This document shows, piece after piece, positions 24,143 through 31,588 of a stretch of 64,000 nucleotides of DNA; the first letter of the stretch is position 1; the number at the start of each line of letters is the position of its first letter. The position numbers and the translations under genes were made by a program. The notes beneath the pieces are model-generated. The model did no database searches. It was not told the origin of the DNA and saw nothing but the letters and a program-made list of their open reading frames with translations. Origin of the DNA: Actinacidiphila epipremni (GTDB lineage: Bacteria; Actinomycetota; Actinomycetes; Streptomycetales; Streptomycetaceae); the NCBI RefSeq assembly GCF_012034175.1, contig NZ_JAATEJ010000001.1, forward strand, positions 620,001 through 684,000. Direction: 5' to 3'.

Positions 24143-25446
24143 CAGGCGCGCCGTCGCTTGCGGCCACTGAGCAGGATGCCCGCGCCGGCGCTCGCGACGA
24201 AGACGGCGCCGACGATGATCCAGGTCGTGGAGCTGGAGGAGGCGTCGCCCTTGTCGCTGTCGGCCTTGGTCATCGCGCCGGTGGGGCGCTTGGTGGGGGC
24301 CGGGCCGAGGGCGATGAGCTGGGCGACCGGGTCGGCGCCGCCGGCGAGGGTGCGACCGCCCTGGACGGCGTCGGCGGCGAAGATCAGCTGGGCGAGCGCG
24401 GCCGGGTTGCCCTTGGCCCAGGCGCCGGCGTTCGCGGCGAGCCAGGTGTAGGCGGCCTTGGCGTCGGCGGGGCGCAGGACGGCCAGGGCCGCGGCGGCGT
24501 CCGCGGTGGTGCCGTAGTCCGGGGTCGGGGTGTCGGAGCCGGGCGTCACCGCGTCCAAGTGCCCGCCGCCCGCGCGCAGTTGGGCCGCCAGCCAGTCCGC
24601 GGCGGCGAAGGCGGCGGCGTGCGGGTCGAGCGTGTCGTACGCCTTGGGGTCCGCGGTGCAGTCCGCGGCCTTCGGCGTGGGCGGCGCGGACTCGGTCTCG
24701 GTGTACGTGGTGAGGTTCGCGGCGGCCATGCCGCTCAGCGCGTCGGCGGTGGCCTTCGCGTTGGGCGCCAGCTTGCCGTCGGTGCCGGGGTAGCCGAAGG
24801 CGCCGCGGTCGGCGGCCTTGGCGGCGCAGCCGAACTGGAAGGCGCGCAGGGCCTCGTACGGCGACCTGCCCTTCGCGCCGGCCTTCATGGCCGCGTCCTC
24901 GCCGAGCGCGCCGAGCGCGATCGCGGTGGAGTCGGGGTCGGAGGGCCCGCCGGGGTTGTACGACCAGCCGCCGTCCGCGTTCTGCACTGTGCGCAGCCAC
25001 GCCTGCCCGCGGTCCAGCGCCTGCCTGCTCGCGCCGCCGGGACTCATCGCCCGGAGCGTGTCGACCGCCTCGCCGGTGGCGTTGGTGTCCTCGGTCTTCG
25101 GGTCGCACGGCTTGGCGGTGTCCGGGCGGTAGGAGGGCCAGCCGCCGTCGGCGCACTGCTGCGCGAGCAGCCATCCGACGGCGGAGGTGGAGGCGAAGTA
25201 GCCGGACCTGTTCACCGCGCGTATCGCGTACGACTGCCGCCACACGCCGTCGTACGTCGGGTCGCCCGCGCCGTAGAGGTCCGCGCGGGTGGGCGCCGGG
25301 GCCGCCGCGGCGGTGCCGGTGGCCGTACCCGTGGCGGTGGGCGCGGGGTCCGCGGACGCCGCCTGCGCCGGCCCGCCCAGTGCCGTGAGGGCGGCGAGCG
25401 TCGAGGCGGCGGTCGCCAGCAGGGCGGCACGGCGGCGCAGAGGCAT
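24142..25446 (-). CDS. Surface-anchored prenyltransferase/squalene-oxidase-repeat (alpha-toroid) protein
   Basis: I chose ATG 25446 behind GGAAAGG, which gives 434 residues. The signal peptide is LRRRAALLATAASTLAALTALGGPAQA. The mature part is an (alpha/alpha) toroid with the repeats SAVGWLLAQQCADGGWPSYRP, RGQAWLRTVQNADGGWSYNPG and ADWLAAQLRAGGG, and Cys residues that may form disulfides. A Ser-rich stretch and a C-terminal helix (WIIVGAVFVASAGAGILLSG) with a basic tail anchor it. It lacks the DxDD and QW motifs in the order needed for a cyclase. In other bacteria such toroids resemble transcobalamin and sit beside ECF systems, so a cobamide-binding role is plausible but unproven. Confidence 0.82.
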   Translation of the reverse strand: MPLRRRAALLATAASTLAALTALGGPAQAASADPAPTATGTATGTAAAAPAPTRADLYGAGDPTYDGVWRQSYAIRAVNRSGYFASTSAVGWLLAQQCADGGWPSYRPDTAKPCDPKTEDTNATGEAVDTLRAMSPGGASRQALDRGQAWLRTVQNADGGWSYNPGGPSDPDSTAIALGALGEDAAMKAGAKGRSPYEALRAFQFGCAAKAADRGAFGYPGTDGKLAPNAKATADALSGMAAANLTTYTETESAPPTPKAADCTADPKAYDTLDPHAAAFAAADWLAAQLRAGGGHLDAVTPGSDTPTPDYGTTADAAAALAVLRPADAKAAYTWLAANAGAWAKGNPAALAQLIFAADAVQGGRTLAGGADPVAQLIALGPAPTKRPTGAMTKADSDKGDASSSSTTWIIVGAVFVASAGAGILLSGRKRRRA

Positions 25447-25551
25447 GGGGCGGGGCCTTTCCGGGGTCGGGGGTCCGTTCACCCTAACCTGCGCCCCGCG
25501 GCCCTCCGGCGCGGGCTCCAGGAGGCCGTACGCGGCCCCTGCGCCGCCCGC

Positions 25552-25746
25552 TCAGGACCCGGCGGCCCCGCGTTTGATCGCGTGCAGGAAGCGGGCCAGC
25601 GCCGACGGTGTGGTGGACAGCACGACGCCGGGCTCGTCGCTCTCCCGTATCAGCACCGCACCCCCCTTCGCGACCGCTAGCTCCACGCAGTCGCCCTCTT
25701 CGCCCGAGTACGTGGACTTCTGCCAGCTCAGCGTCTGCGCGGTCAT
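25552..25746 (-). CDS. DUF397 domain protein
   Basis: This 64-residue protein begins MTAQTLSWQKSTYSGEEGDCVELA, the signature of DUF397 (W.KSSYS...G..CVEVA), and continues with VLIRESDEPGVVLSTTP..LARFLHAI. It lies 58 bp downstream of an Xre-DUF5753 gene on the same strand. Such pairs are abundant in Streptomyces, where some affect development and some have been reported to behave like toxin-antitoxin modules. The small protein probably acts together with the adjacent regulator. Confidence 0.93.
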   Translation of the reverse strand: MTAQTLSWQKSTYSGEEGDCVELAVAKGGAVLIRESDEPGVVLSTTPSALARFLHAIKRGAAGS

Positions 25747-25804
25747 CGGCTGCCTTCGGGGGTCAGAGGCCGGGTGGGGGAGGACGGGTCCTCCCGGCCG
25801 GGGG

Positions 25805-26659
25805 TCAGAGGTCTCGGGAGGCGCTGAGGATGAAGTCCCGCGACTGGGACTCGTCGAGCGCGCCGGCGGCCAGCCGCTCGAAGTGGGTGCGGTACTTGAG
25901 CAGATGGGGCGCGGCGTGCAGAAAGGTGACGCCGTGCGCGGTGTCGATCTGCACCGTGTCGAGCGCCTGCACCGCGCCGAAGGTGTAGAGGCTCGCGTGC
26001 CCGGTGCCGATGTAGCCGCTCCCGGCGAACGGCACGATCCGCACGCTTATGTGCGGCAGGTGGCTCAGCTCCATCAGATGGTCCAGTTGCGCGCGGGTGA
26101 TCTTCGTGCCGCCGAACCGCATGCGCAGCGCCGCCTCGTGGATCACCGCCTCGTAGGGCGGCGCGGAGTCGCGGTAGAGCACACCGGTGCGCTCCATGCG
26201 GTGCGCGACCCGCGCCTCCAACTCGGCGGTCGGCAGCGGCGGGATCACGTAGCCGAAGACGGTGCGGGTGTAGTCCTCGGTCTGGAACACCCCGGGGATG
26301 TGGGTGATCTGGATCGTGCGCAGGCCCGTGGCGTAGTACTCCAGCTCCGCGATGTCCAGCATCGCCGCCGGCACCACCCCGCGGTAGGCCTCCCACCAGC
26401 CCTTGCGGCCGAGGCCGTTGGCCATCGCCACGAGCGCGTCGATGAGCGCGCCGTCCCCGCACTGGTAGAAGGACGCCAGCCGCCGCAGCCGCTCCTCGCT
26501 GACACCGAGCCGCCCGGCCTCGATATGGCTGACCTTCGCCGGGTCGGTGCCGAGCAGACGGGCGGTGTCGCGGGCGGTGATTCCTGCTGCCTCGCGCATC
26601 TTCCGTAGCTCCGCACCGAGGCGCTCCTGACGGGCGGTTGCGGTGCTTCTGAGCGGCAT
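25805..26659 (-). CDS. Xre-type HTH regulator with DUF5753 domain
   Basis: ATG 26659 follows AAGGGA, and the product has 284 residues. The N-terminal helix-turn-helix (about 10-65) has LGAELRKMREAAGITARDTARLLGTDPAKVSHIEAGRLGVS. The C-terminal DUF5753 domain (about 95-280) includes GVFQTEDYTRTVFG, the RMERTGVLYRDSAPPYEAVIHEAAL segment, HISVRIVPFAGSGYIG and SRDFI. The architecture matches WhiJ-like developmental regulators. It probably represses its own operon with the DUF397 gene, and a palindrome lies in its upstream region at 26750-26765. Confidence 0.93.
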   Translation of the reverse strand: MPLRSTATARQERLGAELRKMREAAGITARDTARLLGTDPAKVSHIEAGRLGVSEERLRRLASFYQCGDGALIDALVAMANGLGRKGWWEAYRGVVPAAMLDIAELEYYATGLRTIQITHIPGVFQTEDYTRTVFGYVIPPLPTAELEARVAHRMERTGVLYRDSAPPYEAVIHEAALRMRFGGTKITRAQLDHLMELSHLPHISVRIVPFAGSGYIGTGHASLYTFGAVQALDTVQIDTAHGVTFLHAAPHLLKYRTHFERLAAGALDESQSRDFILSASRDL

Positions 26660-27146
26660 GGTGTCCCTTCTTGACGCTGGTTCGAGTGTGCCGTTCCGCT
26701 CACGCCGGGTCCAGATCGTTTCTGGAAATTTCGGCGACAACGTTGCAGAGGGGCAGTATTGCCCCATAAAGACCCGCGGCGTGTGCGTACGTGAACAGTC
26801 AACTCCCCTATGGCGCACGGTAGTTGACGGGGGATGGGTTACTCCGGGTCCACTGCCGGACCGACGCCGTCAGGCGCTTGACCAGCGTGACGGGGGAGGC
26901 GCCGGGGACGGCTGAACATCAACCGGACGGCGTCCGCCCGGCATGTCACGCGGTTGACGCACGGGGCTCGCGGGGCCTGATTTCCGGGCGCGGGCGGTGC
27001 CGGCCGGGCCCAGGGCCGAGCGATGCCGGCCGGGGCGTGCGCCGAGCCTGGTGGTGCCACCACCGGTAAAACCGGCACTCTTCACGGCCGGCGCCCGCGC
27101 GCCGAGGGTGGAGGGGAGCCCACCGACCACCCGAAAGGCAGCACTC
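26660..27146. other. Divergent intergenic region
   Basis: This gap separates the minus-strand Xre gene from the plus-strand SDR gene. Apart from the palindromes at 26750-26765 and about 26799-26830 I see no gene. The right half is GC-rich and low in information. Confidence 0.5.
26750..26765. promoter_or_regulatory. Palindrome upstream of the Xre gene
   Basis: GGGGCA-GTAT-TGCCCC is a perfect 6-bp inverted repeat about 90 bp upstream of the Xre-DUF5753 start, inside an unusually AT-rich stretch. It is a candidate operator for autoregulation. A second inverted pair (GTCAACT ... AGTTGAC) lies at about 26799-26830. Confidence 0.5.
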
Positions 27147-28010
27147 GTGTCGCACTCTGCCACCCCGCCCGCCCGGTCCGTGCTGGTCACCGGCGCCACC
27201 GGCGGCCTCGGCCGCGCCGTCGCCCGGCGGCTCGCCGCCGAGGGCTGGACGGTCCACGCGGCCCACCGCGCCCCCGCCGACGCCGCCCGCCTGGCCCAAC
27301 TCCCCGGCGACGTACGCCCGGTGGCCCTCGACGTCACCGACGAGGCGAGTGTGCGATCCGCAGTCGCACACCTGGGCACCGCCCGGCTCGACGGCCTCGT
27401 CAACAGCGCGGGCCTGATCGTCCAGGGCTTCTGGGAGCAGGTGCCCGGCGACGCGCTGCGCCGCCAGTTCGACGTCAACGTCCTCGGCCTGATGGCCGTC
27501 ACCCGCGCGGCACTTCCCGCGCTGCGGGCCGGCGGCGGGCGGGTGGTCAACATCGGCGCCCTCAGCTCGCTCGTCGCGCTGCCCTTCTTCGGCCCGATCG
27601 CCGCGTCCAAGGCCGCGCTGGCCTCGCTGAGCGACTCGCTGCGCATCGAGCTGCGCCACCAGGGCGTGAAGGTCGCCCTCGTCGAGCCCGGCGCGATGCG
27701 CACCGAGATCTTCGCGCGCGCCGTCCGCTCCGGGCAGGCCGACGGGCTCGCCGGCGGACCGGAGGTCGGCAGGCACTACGCCCGCGCCCTGGAGAGCGCC
27801 GCGGCGGCCGTTGCGGCGACCGAACTGCACCCGGTCGACGCGGCCGTCGACGCCGTCCACCACGCCCTCACCGCCCGCCGCCCGCGCACCCGCTACCTCG
27901 TCGGCCCCGACGCCCGCACGGTCCGTATCGCCCGCCGCCTGCCCACCGGCGTGCGCGACCGCGCGCTGCTGTCCGCCCTCAAGCTCACGCCGGCCTCCTT
28001 CGGCGGCTGA
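27147..28010 (+). CDS. SDR-family oxidoreductase lacking the catalytic tyrosine
   Basis: GTG 27147 follows GAAAGG, and the product has 287 residues. The classical SDR features are present: VLVTGATGGLGRAVARRLA (cofactor loop), DVTDEASV, LVNSAGL and VVNIGALSS. The active-site block reads FGPIAASKAALASLSDSLR, so Lys is kept but Tyr of YxxxK is replaced by Ile. A C-terminal extension (about 230-287) has THELHP-like and RTRYLVGPDART segments, as in steroid/retinol-type SDRs. The family fold is clear, but normal Tyr-based proton transfer is not possible. It stands alone, just upstream of the amf cluster. Confidence 0.85.
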   Translation: MSHSATPPARSVLVTGATGGLGRAVARRLAAEGWTVHAAHRAPADAARLAQLPGDVRPVALDVTDEASVRSAVAHLGTARLDGLVNSAGLIVQGFWEQVPGDALRRQFDVNVLGLMAVTRAALPALRAGGGRVVNIGALSSLVALPFFGPIAASKAALASLSDSLRIELRHQGVKVALVEPGAMRTEIFARAVRSGQADGLAGGPEVGRHYARALESAAAAVAATELHPVDAAVDAVHHALTARRPRTRYLVGPDARTVRIARRLPTGVRDRALLSALKLTPASFGG

Positions 28011-28218
28011 GCGGGCACGTCCGCCGCCCCGCCCGCGCCGCCCCACCTGCGCCTGCCCGCCCCTGCCCGCGCCCGTACGCCGGCGGCGCCCGGCGCCGGC
28101 CGCGCATTCCGCCCGCCGGACCCGTGCGTTCCGCACGGCCATGAGGTGACAACGGTTACTTCTCGGCCGGCCCGCCGCTGTGGAAATCTTTTGTCCGTCA
28201 CCGCCACAAGGGGGATCG

Positions 28219-31032
28219 ATGGACAATCGCTACGAGGTTTTCTGCCTCGCGGACCGGTATTTCTACGAAAGCCTCGACCGGCTTCCGCTGGCGCAGTCCA
28301 CCGATTCCGTTTCGGCGCCGGGGGAGCGTACGGGCGGTGCCGGGGGCGAGCCGGCGGGGGAATGTACGGGGGAGCGGGCGGGCGAGCCGGCCGCGGCGCC
28401 GCCGCTGGTGGCCGCCTTCGAGACCGCCGAGCGCGACGTGCCCGACGGCTGGCGGCAGATCCGCTTCGGCGACTGGCTCAGCCTCGACCCGCTCGCCACC
28501 GTGGAGGGCGGCTCCGGCGGGGCGGGCCACCCGGCGCAGGGCTGGAAGATCCATGTCTCCGCCGGCCTCGGCAACGCCGACAAGGTCGCCGCGAAGGTGT
28601 GGGACTACTGCGTGCCGCGCGGCATTCCGTTTAAATTCGTGCCGAGCCCGCAGCTGCTCCACCTGCGCAATTCCAAATACGCCGGCCGCGACACCAGCGG
28701 GAAATTCGTCACCGTCTACCCGGACGGCGAGCAGCAGCTGCGCACGATCCTCGAAGAACTCGGCGAACTCCTCGACGGCGAACCCGGCCCGTACATCCTC
28801 ACCGACCTGCGCTGGCGCGAAGGCCCGCTCTATGTGCGCTACGGCGCCTTCGCCAAACGCTTCTGCGTCGGCGAGCACGGCACCCTCGTGCCGGCCGTCG
28901 AGGACGGCGAGGGGCGGCTCGTGCCCGACAGCCGCGCGCCCGCCTTCCACGTCCCCGCGTGGGTGACGCTGCCGGACTTCCTGCGCCCGCACCTGGAGGC
29001 GCGCAACGCCACCACCGTCGGCGACCTGCCGTACCGCATCGAGTCGGCGCTGCACTTCTCCAACGGCGGCGGCGTCTACGTCGGCACCGACACCCGCAGC
29101 GGCGAGAAGGTCGTCCTCAAGGAGGGCCGCCCGCACGCCGGGCTCGCCTCCGACGGCGCGGACGCCGTCACCCGGCTGGAGCGCGAACGCGACATGCTGC
29201 GCGCGCTGTCCGGGCTCGGCGTCGCGCCCGAGGTCCGCGACTGGTTCACCCTCGGCGACCACCGGTTCCTGGTCATGGAGTTCCTGGAGGGCAAGCCGCT
29301 CAACAGCTTCTTCGGCCACCGCCACCCGCTGCTCACCCCCGACCCGGACCCGGCCGACGTCGCCGACTACACCGGCTGGGCGCTGCGCGTCCACGCGAAC
29401 GTCGAGCGCGCGGTCGCCGCGGTGCACGGGCGCGGCGTCGTCTTCAACGACCTGCACATGTACAACATCATGGTCGGCCCGGACGGCGAGTCCGTACGGC
29501 TGCTGGACTTCGAGGCCGCGACCACCACCGGCGACAACCTCCGCCAGTCCGTCGCCCACCCCGGCTTCATGGCCCCGCCCGACCGCCGCGGCACCTCCGT
29601 CGACCACTACGCCCTCGCCTGCCTGCGGCTGGCCCTCTTCCTGCCGGTGACGACGCTGCTCGCGATCGACCGCACGAAGGCGGCGCACCTCGCGGAGGTC
29701 ATCGCCGGGCAATTCCCGCTGCCCCAGGGCTTCTTGGACGAGGCCGTCCGCGAGATCACCCGGGGGATGCCGCCCGCGCCCGCGGCCGGCGTACCGGAAC
29801 CGCACCCAACGCCCTTACGCACGGCCGGCGTTGCCGCGGTACCGGTAACGCGCCCTGCATCCGCGCCGGTCGGGACCGCGGGACGGTACCTGCCCGCCGC
29901 GACCACCGACTGGGCCGGGGCGCGCGACGCCATGGTCGAGGCGATCCTGGCGTCCGCGACGCCCGGGCGCGGGGACCGGCTCTTCCCCGGCGACATCGCC
30001 CAGTTCTCCGACGGCGGCGGCCTCGGCATCGCGCACGGCGCCGCCGGCGTCCTGCTCGCCCTCGCCGACAGCGGCCTGCCGCCGTACCCCGAAGGCGAGC
30101 AGTGGCTGCTGGACCACACCGCCCCGCCGCCCGGCGGCACCCCGCTGGGACTGTACGACGGCGTCGCCGGCATCGCGTACGCCCTGGACCGGCTCGGCCA
30201 CACCGAGCGCGCCCTCGACCTCGTACGCGGCCTGCTCGCCGAGAAGTGGCAGCAGTTGGCGCCCGACCTGTCCGGCGGGCTCGCCGGCATCGGCCTGGTC
30301 CTGGACCACCTCGCCCGCAGCACCGGCGAGAGCGAGCTGCGCGACCGCGCCCTGGAGGCCGCCGGCATCGTCGCCGCCCGGCTCGGCGGCGGCACCACCC
30401 GCGCCGGCCTCATGCACGGCGCCACCGGCGCGGCCCTGCTCTTCGTGCGGCTGTACGAGCACACCGGCGCGCCCGCCCTGCTCACCCACGCCGCCCGCGC
30501 CCTGCGCCTGGACCTCGACCGCTGCGTGCACACCGCCGCGGGCGGCCTCGACGTGGACGAGGGCTGGCGCACCATGCCGTACGTCGGCGACGGCAGCGCC
30601 GGGATCGGCCTGGTCCTCGACGACTTCCTGCCGCTCGCCCGCGCGGCCCGCGCCGCCGGGACCCTCGAAGCCGGCGCTTTCGACGCGGAGTCGGACGCCC
30701 GCTTCGAGCAGGCCCGCACCGACATCGTCCGCGCGGCCACCTTGCGGCTGTACGCCCAGCCCGGCCTCTTCGCCGGCCGGGCCGGCATGATCCTGCACCT
30801 GGCGCGCACCCGTACCGCGGTGCCCGCCGGCGCGCTCGCCGAACAGGTCGACGCGCTCGGCTGGTACGGCATGCCCTACCGCGGCGGGCTCGCCTTCCCC
30901 GGCAACCAGATGATGCGGCTGTCCATGGACTACGGCACCGGCACCGCCGGCTGCCTGCTCGCCCTGGGCGCGGCCATCGGCGGCACCGCCGCCGGGTTGC
31001 CCTTCCTGCCGCCGCTCACCGGCGGCTCCTGA
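28219..31032 (+). CDS. amfT: Class III lanthionine synthetase (AmfT/RamC-like)
   Basis: ATG 28219 follows AAGGGGGA, and the product has 937 residues. The order is an N-terminal lyase region (about 1-270, containing WKIHVSAGLGNADKVAAKV and KFVPSPQLLHLRNSKYAGRDTSGKF), a protein-kinase domain (about 280-520; VVLKEGRPHAG lysine, catalytic loop FNDLHMYNIM with Asp411, LLDFEAA), and a LanC-like cyclase (about 570-930; LYDGVAGIAYAL, LMHGATGAALL, GDGSAGIGLVLDD) without the usual Zn-ligand CHG, as in class III. It phosphorylates Ser of the AmfS precursor, eliminates phosphate and forms (labi)onine rings. Codon 533 (29815-29817) is TTA, decoded by the bldA tRNA, in the linker between kinase and cyclase. 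It is the first gene of the amf operon. Confidence 0.96.
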   Translation: MDNRYEVFCLADRYFYESLDRLPLAQSTDSVSAPGERTGGAGGEPAGECTGERAGEPAAAPPLVAAFETAERDVPDGWRQIRFGDWLSLDPLATVEGGSGGAGHPAQGWKIHVSAGLGNADKVAAKVWDYCVPRGIPFKFVPSPQLLHLRNSKYAGRDTSGKFVTVYPDGEQQLRTILEELGELLDGEPGPYILTDLRWREGPLYVRYGAFAKRFCVGEHGTLVPAVEDGEGRLVPDSRAPAFHVPAWVTLPDFLRPHLEARNATTVGDLPYRIESALHFSNGGGVYVGTDTRSGEKVVLKEGRPHAGLASDGADAVTRLERERDMLRALSGLGVAPEVRDWFTLGDHRFLVMEFLEGKPLNSFFGHRHPLLTPDPDPADVADYTGWALRVHANVERAVAAVHGRGVVFNDLHMYNIMVGPDGESVRLLDFEAATTTGDNLRQSVAHPGFMAPPDRRGTSVDHYALACLRLALFLPVTTLLAIDRTKAAHLAEVIAGQFPLPQGFLDEAVREITRGMPPAPAAGVPEPHPTPLRTAGVAAVPVTRPASAPVGTAGRYLPAATTDWAGARDAMVEAILASATPGRGDRLFPGDIAQFSDGGGLGIAHGAAGVLLALADSGLPPYPEGEQWLLDHTAPPPGGTPLGLYDGVAGIAYALDRLGHTERALDLVRGLLAEKWQQLAPDLSGGLAGIGLVLDHLARSTGESELRDRALEAAGIVAARLGGGTTRAGLMHGATGAALLFVRLYEHTGAPALLTHAARALRLDLDRCVHTAAGGLDVDEGWRTMPYVGDGSAGIGLVLDDFLPLARAARAAGTLEAGAFDAESDARFEQARTDIVRAATLRLYAQPGLFAGRAGMILHLARTRTAVPAGALAEQVDALGWYGMPYRGGLAFPGNQMMRLSMDYGTGTAGCLLALGAAIGGTAAGLPFLPPLTGGS

Positions 31033-31092
31033 ACCGGGCCCGGCCACCCGGCCGGGACCGCGCACCACCACACCCATCCGAAAGGAACGGTC

Positions 31093-31212
31093 ATGGCCCT
31101 TCTCGACCTGCAGAACATGGAGCCCGAGAACAACCACGGCGCCGGCGCCCCCGCGAGCTCCCTGAGCCTGCTGGGCTGCATCAGCTCCGTGAGCTTCCTG
31201 ATCTGCCTCTAA
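31093..31212 (+). CDS. amfS: AmfS/RamS-type lanthipeptide precursor (SapB-like)
   Basis: This 39-residue peptide, too short for routine ORF calling, starts at ATG 31093 behind AAAGGAACGG. The leader starts MALLDLQNMEPENN, with the LLDLQ box recognised by class III synthetases. The core holds two S-x-x-S-x-x-x-C motifs, SSLSLLGC and SSVSFLIC, each able to give one labionin or lanthionine ring. The hydrophobic residues around them give the amphiphilic surfactant of the SapB/AmfS type, which lowers surface tension for aerial hyphae. It lies 60 bp after the synthetase stop and is followed by a strong hairpin. Confidence 0.95.
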   Translation: MALLDLQNMEPENNHGAGAPASSLSLLGCISSVSFLICL

Positions 31213-31588
31213 GCACCTCCCGGCCCCGGGCGGCGGCCCCAACCGCCGCCCGGGGCCACCTGCGTCGCACCCCGCGCATCCCGCCGGGCGCCGCCCGTCG
31301 CGGCCCCGACACCTGGCCTCCGTCGCCCGGCCCCGCCGCGCGCCACCCGGCACCTGCGCACTCCGGTGCGACCGCGGTCCGCCGCACGGCATGGGGCATG
31401 CGGCGGACCGTACGACGCGTGGGCTACGCGGGCCGCGTGGGCTGCGTTGGCCGCGCGGGCCGCGCGGCTTCCGGCGCCAGGGGGGCGCCTGTCCCGGGAC
31501 GGCCGGGGGTCCCGCCCAGGCGGTTCGGGAGCCGGCGTCGCCGGCCCGCCGTACCGGCTCAACCACCGCACCGGAGAGGGGACTTGCC
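31213..31588. other. Gap between amfS and the transporter genes
   Basis: Besides the hairpin at 31222-31257, this very GC-rich stretch holds no gene that I can support. Frames here lack ribosome sites and recognisable motifs. Imperfect GCGGGCCGCG repeats occur near 31420-31480. Confidence 0.5.
31222..31257 (+). terminator. Hairpin after amfS, likely partial terminator
   Basis: A perfect 15-bp stem (GGCCCCGGGCGGCGG with its complement at 31243-31257) and a 6-nt loop lie just after the amfS stop, with no T-run. It could protect the amfT-amfS mRNA and reduce read-through into the transporter genes, giving more precursor than exporter. Confidence 0.7.

Noticed and set aside
25447-25551. A cobalamin riboswitch ahead of the ECF operon.
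   Set aside because: The gap is only about 105 bp and contains none of the conserved B12-box elements.
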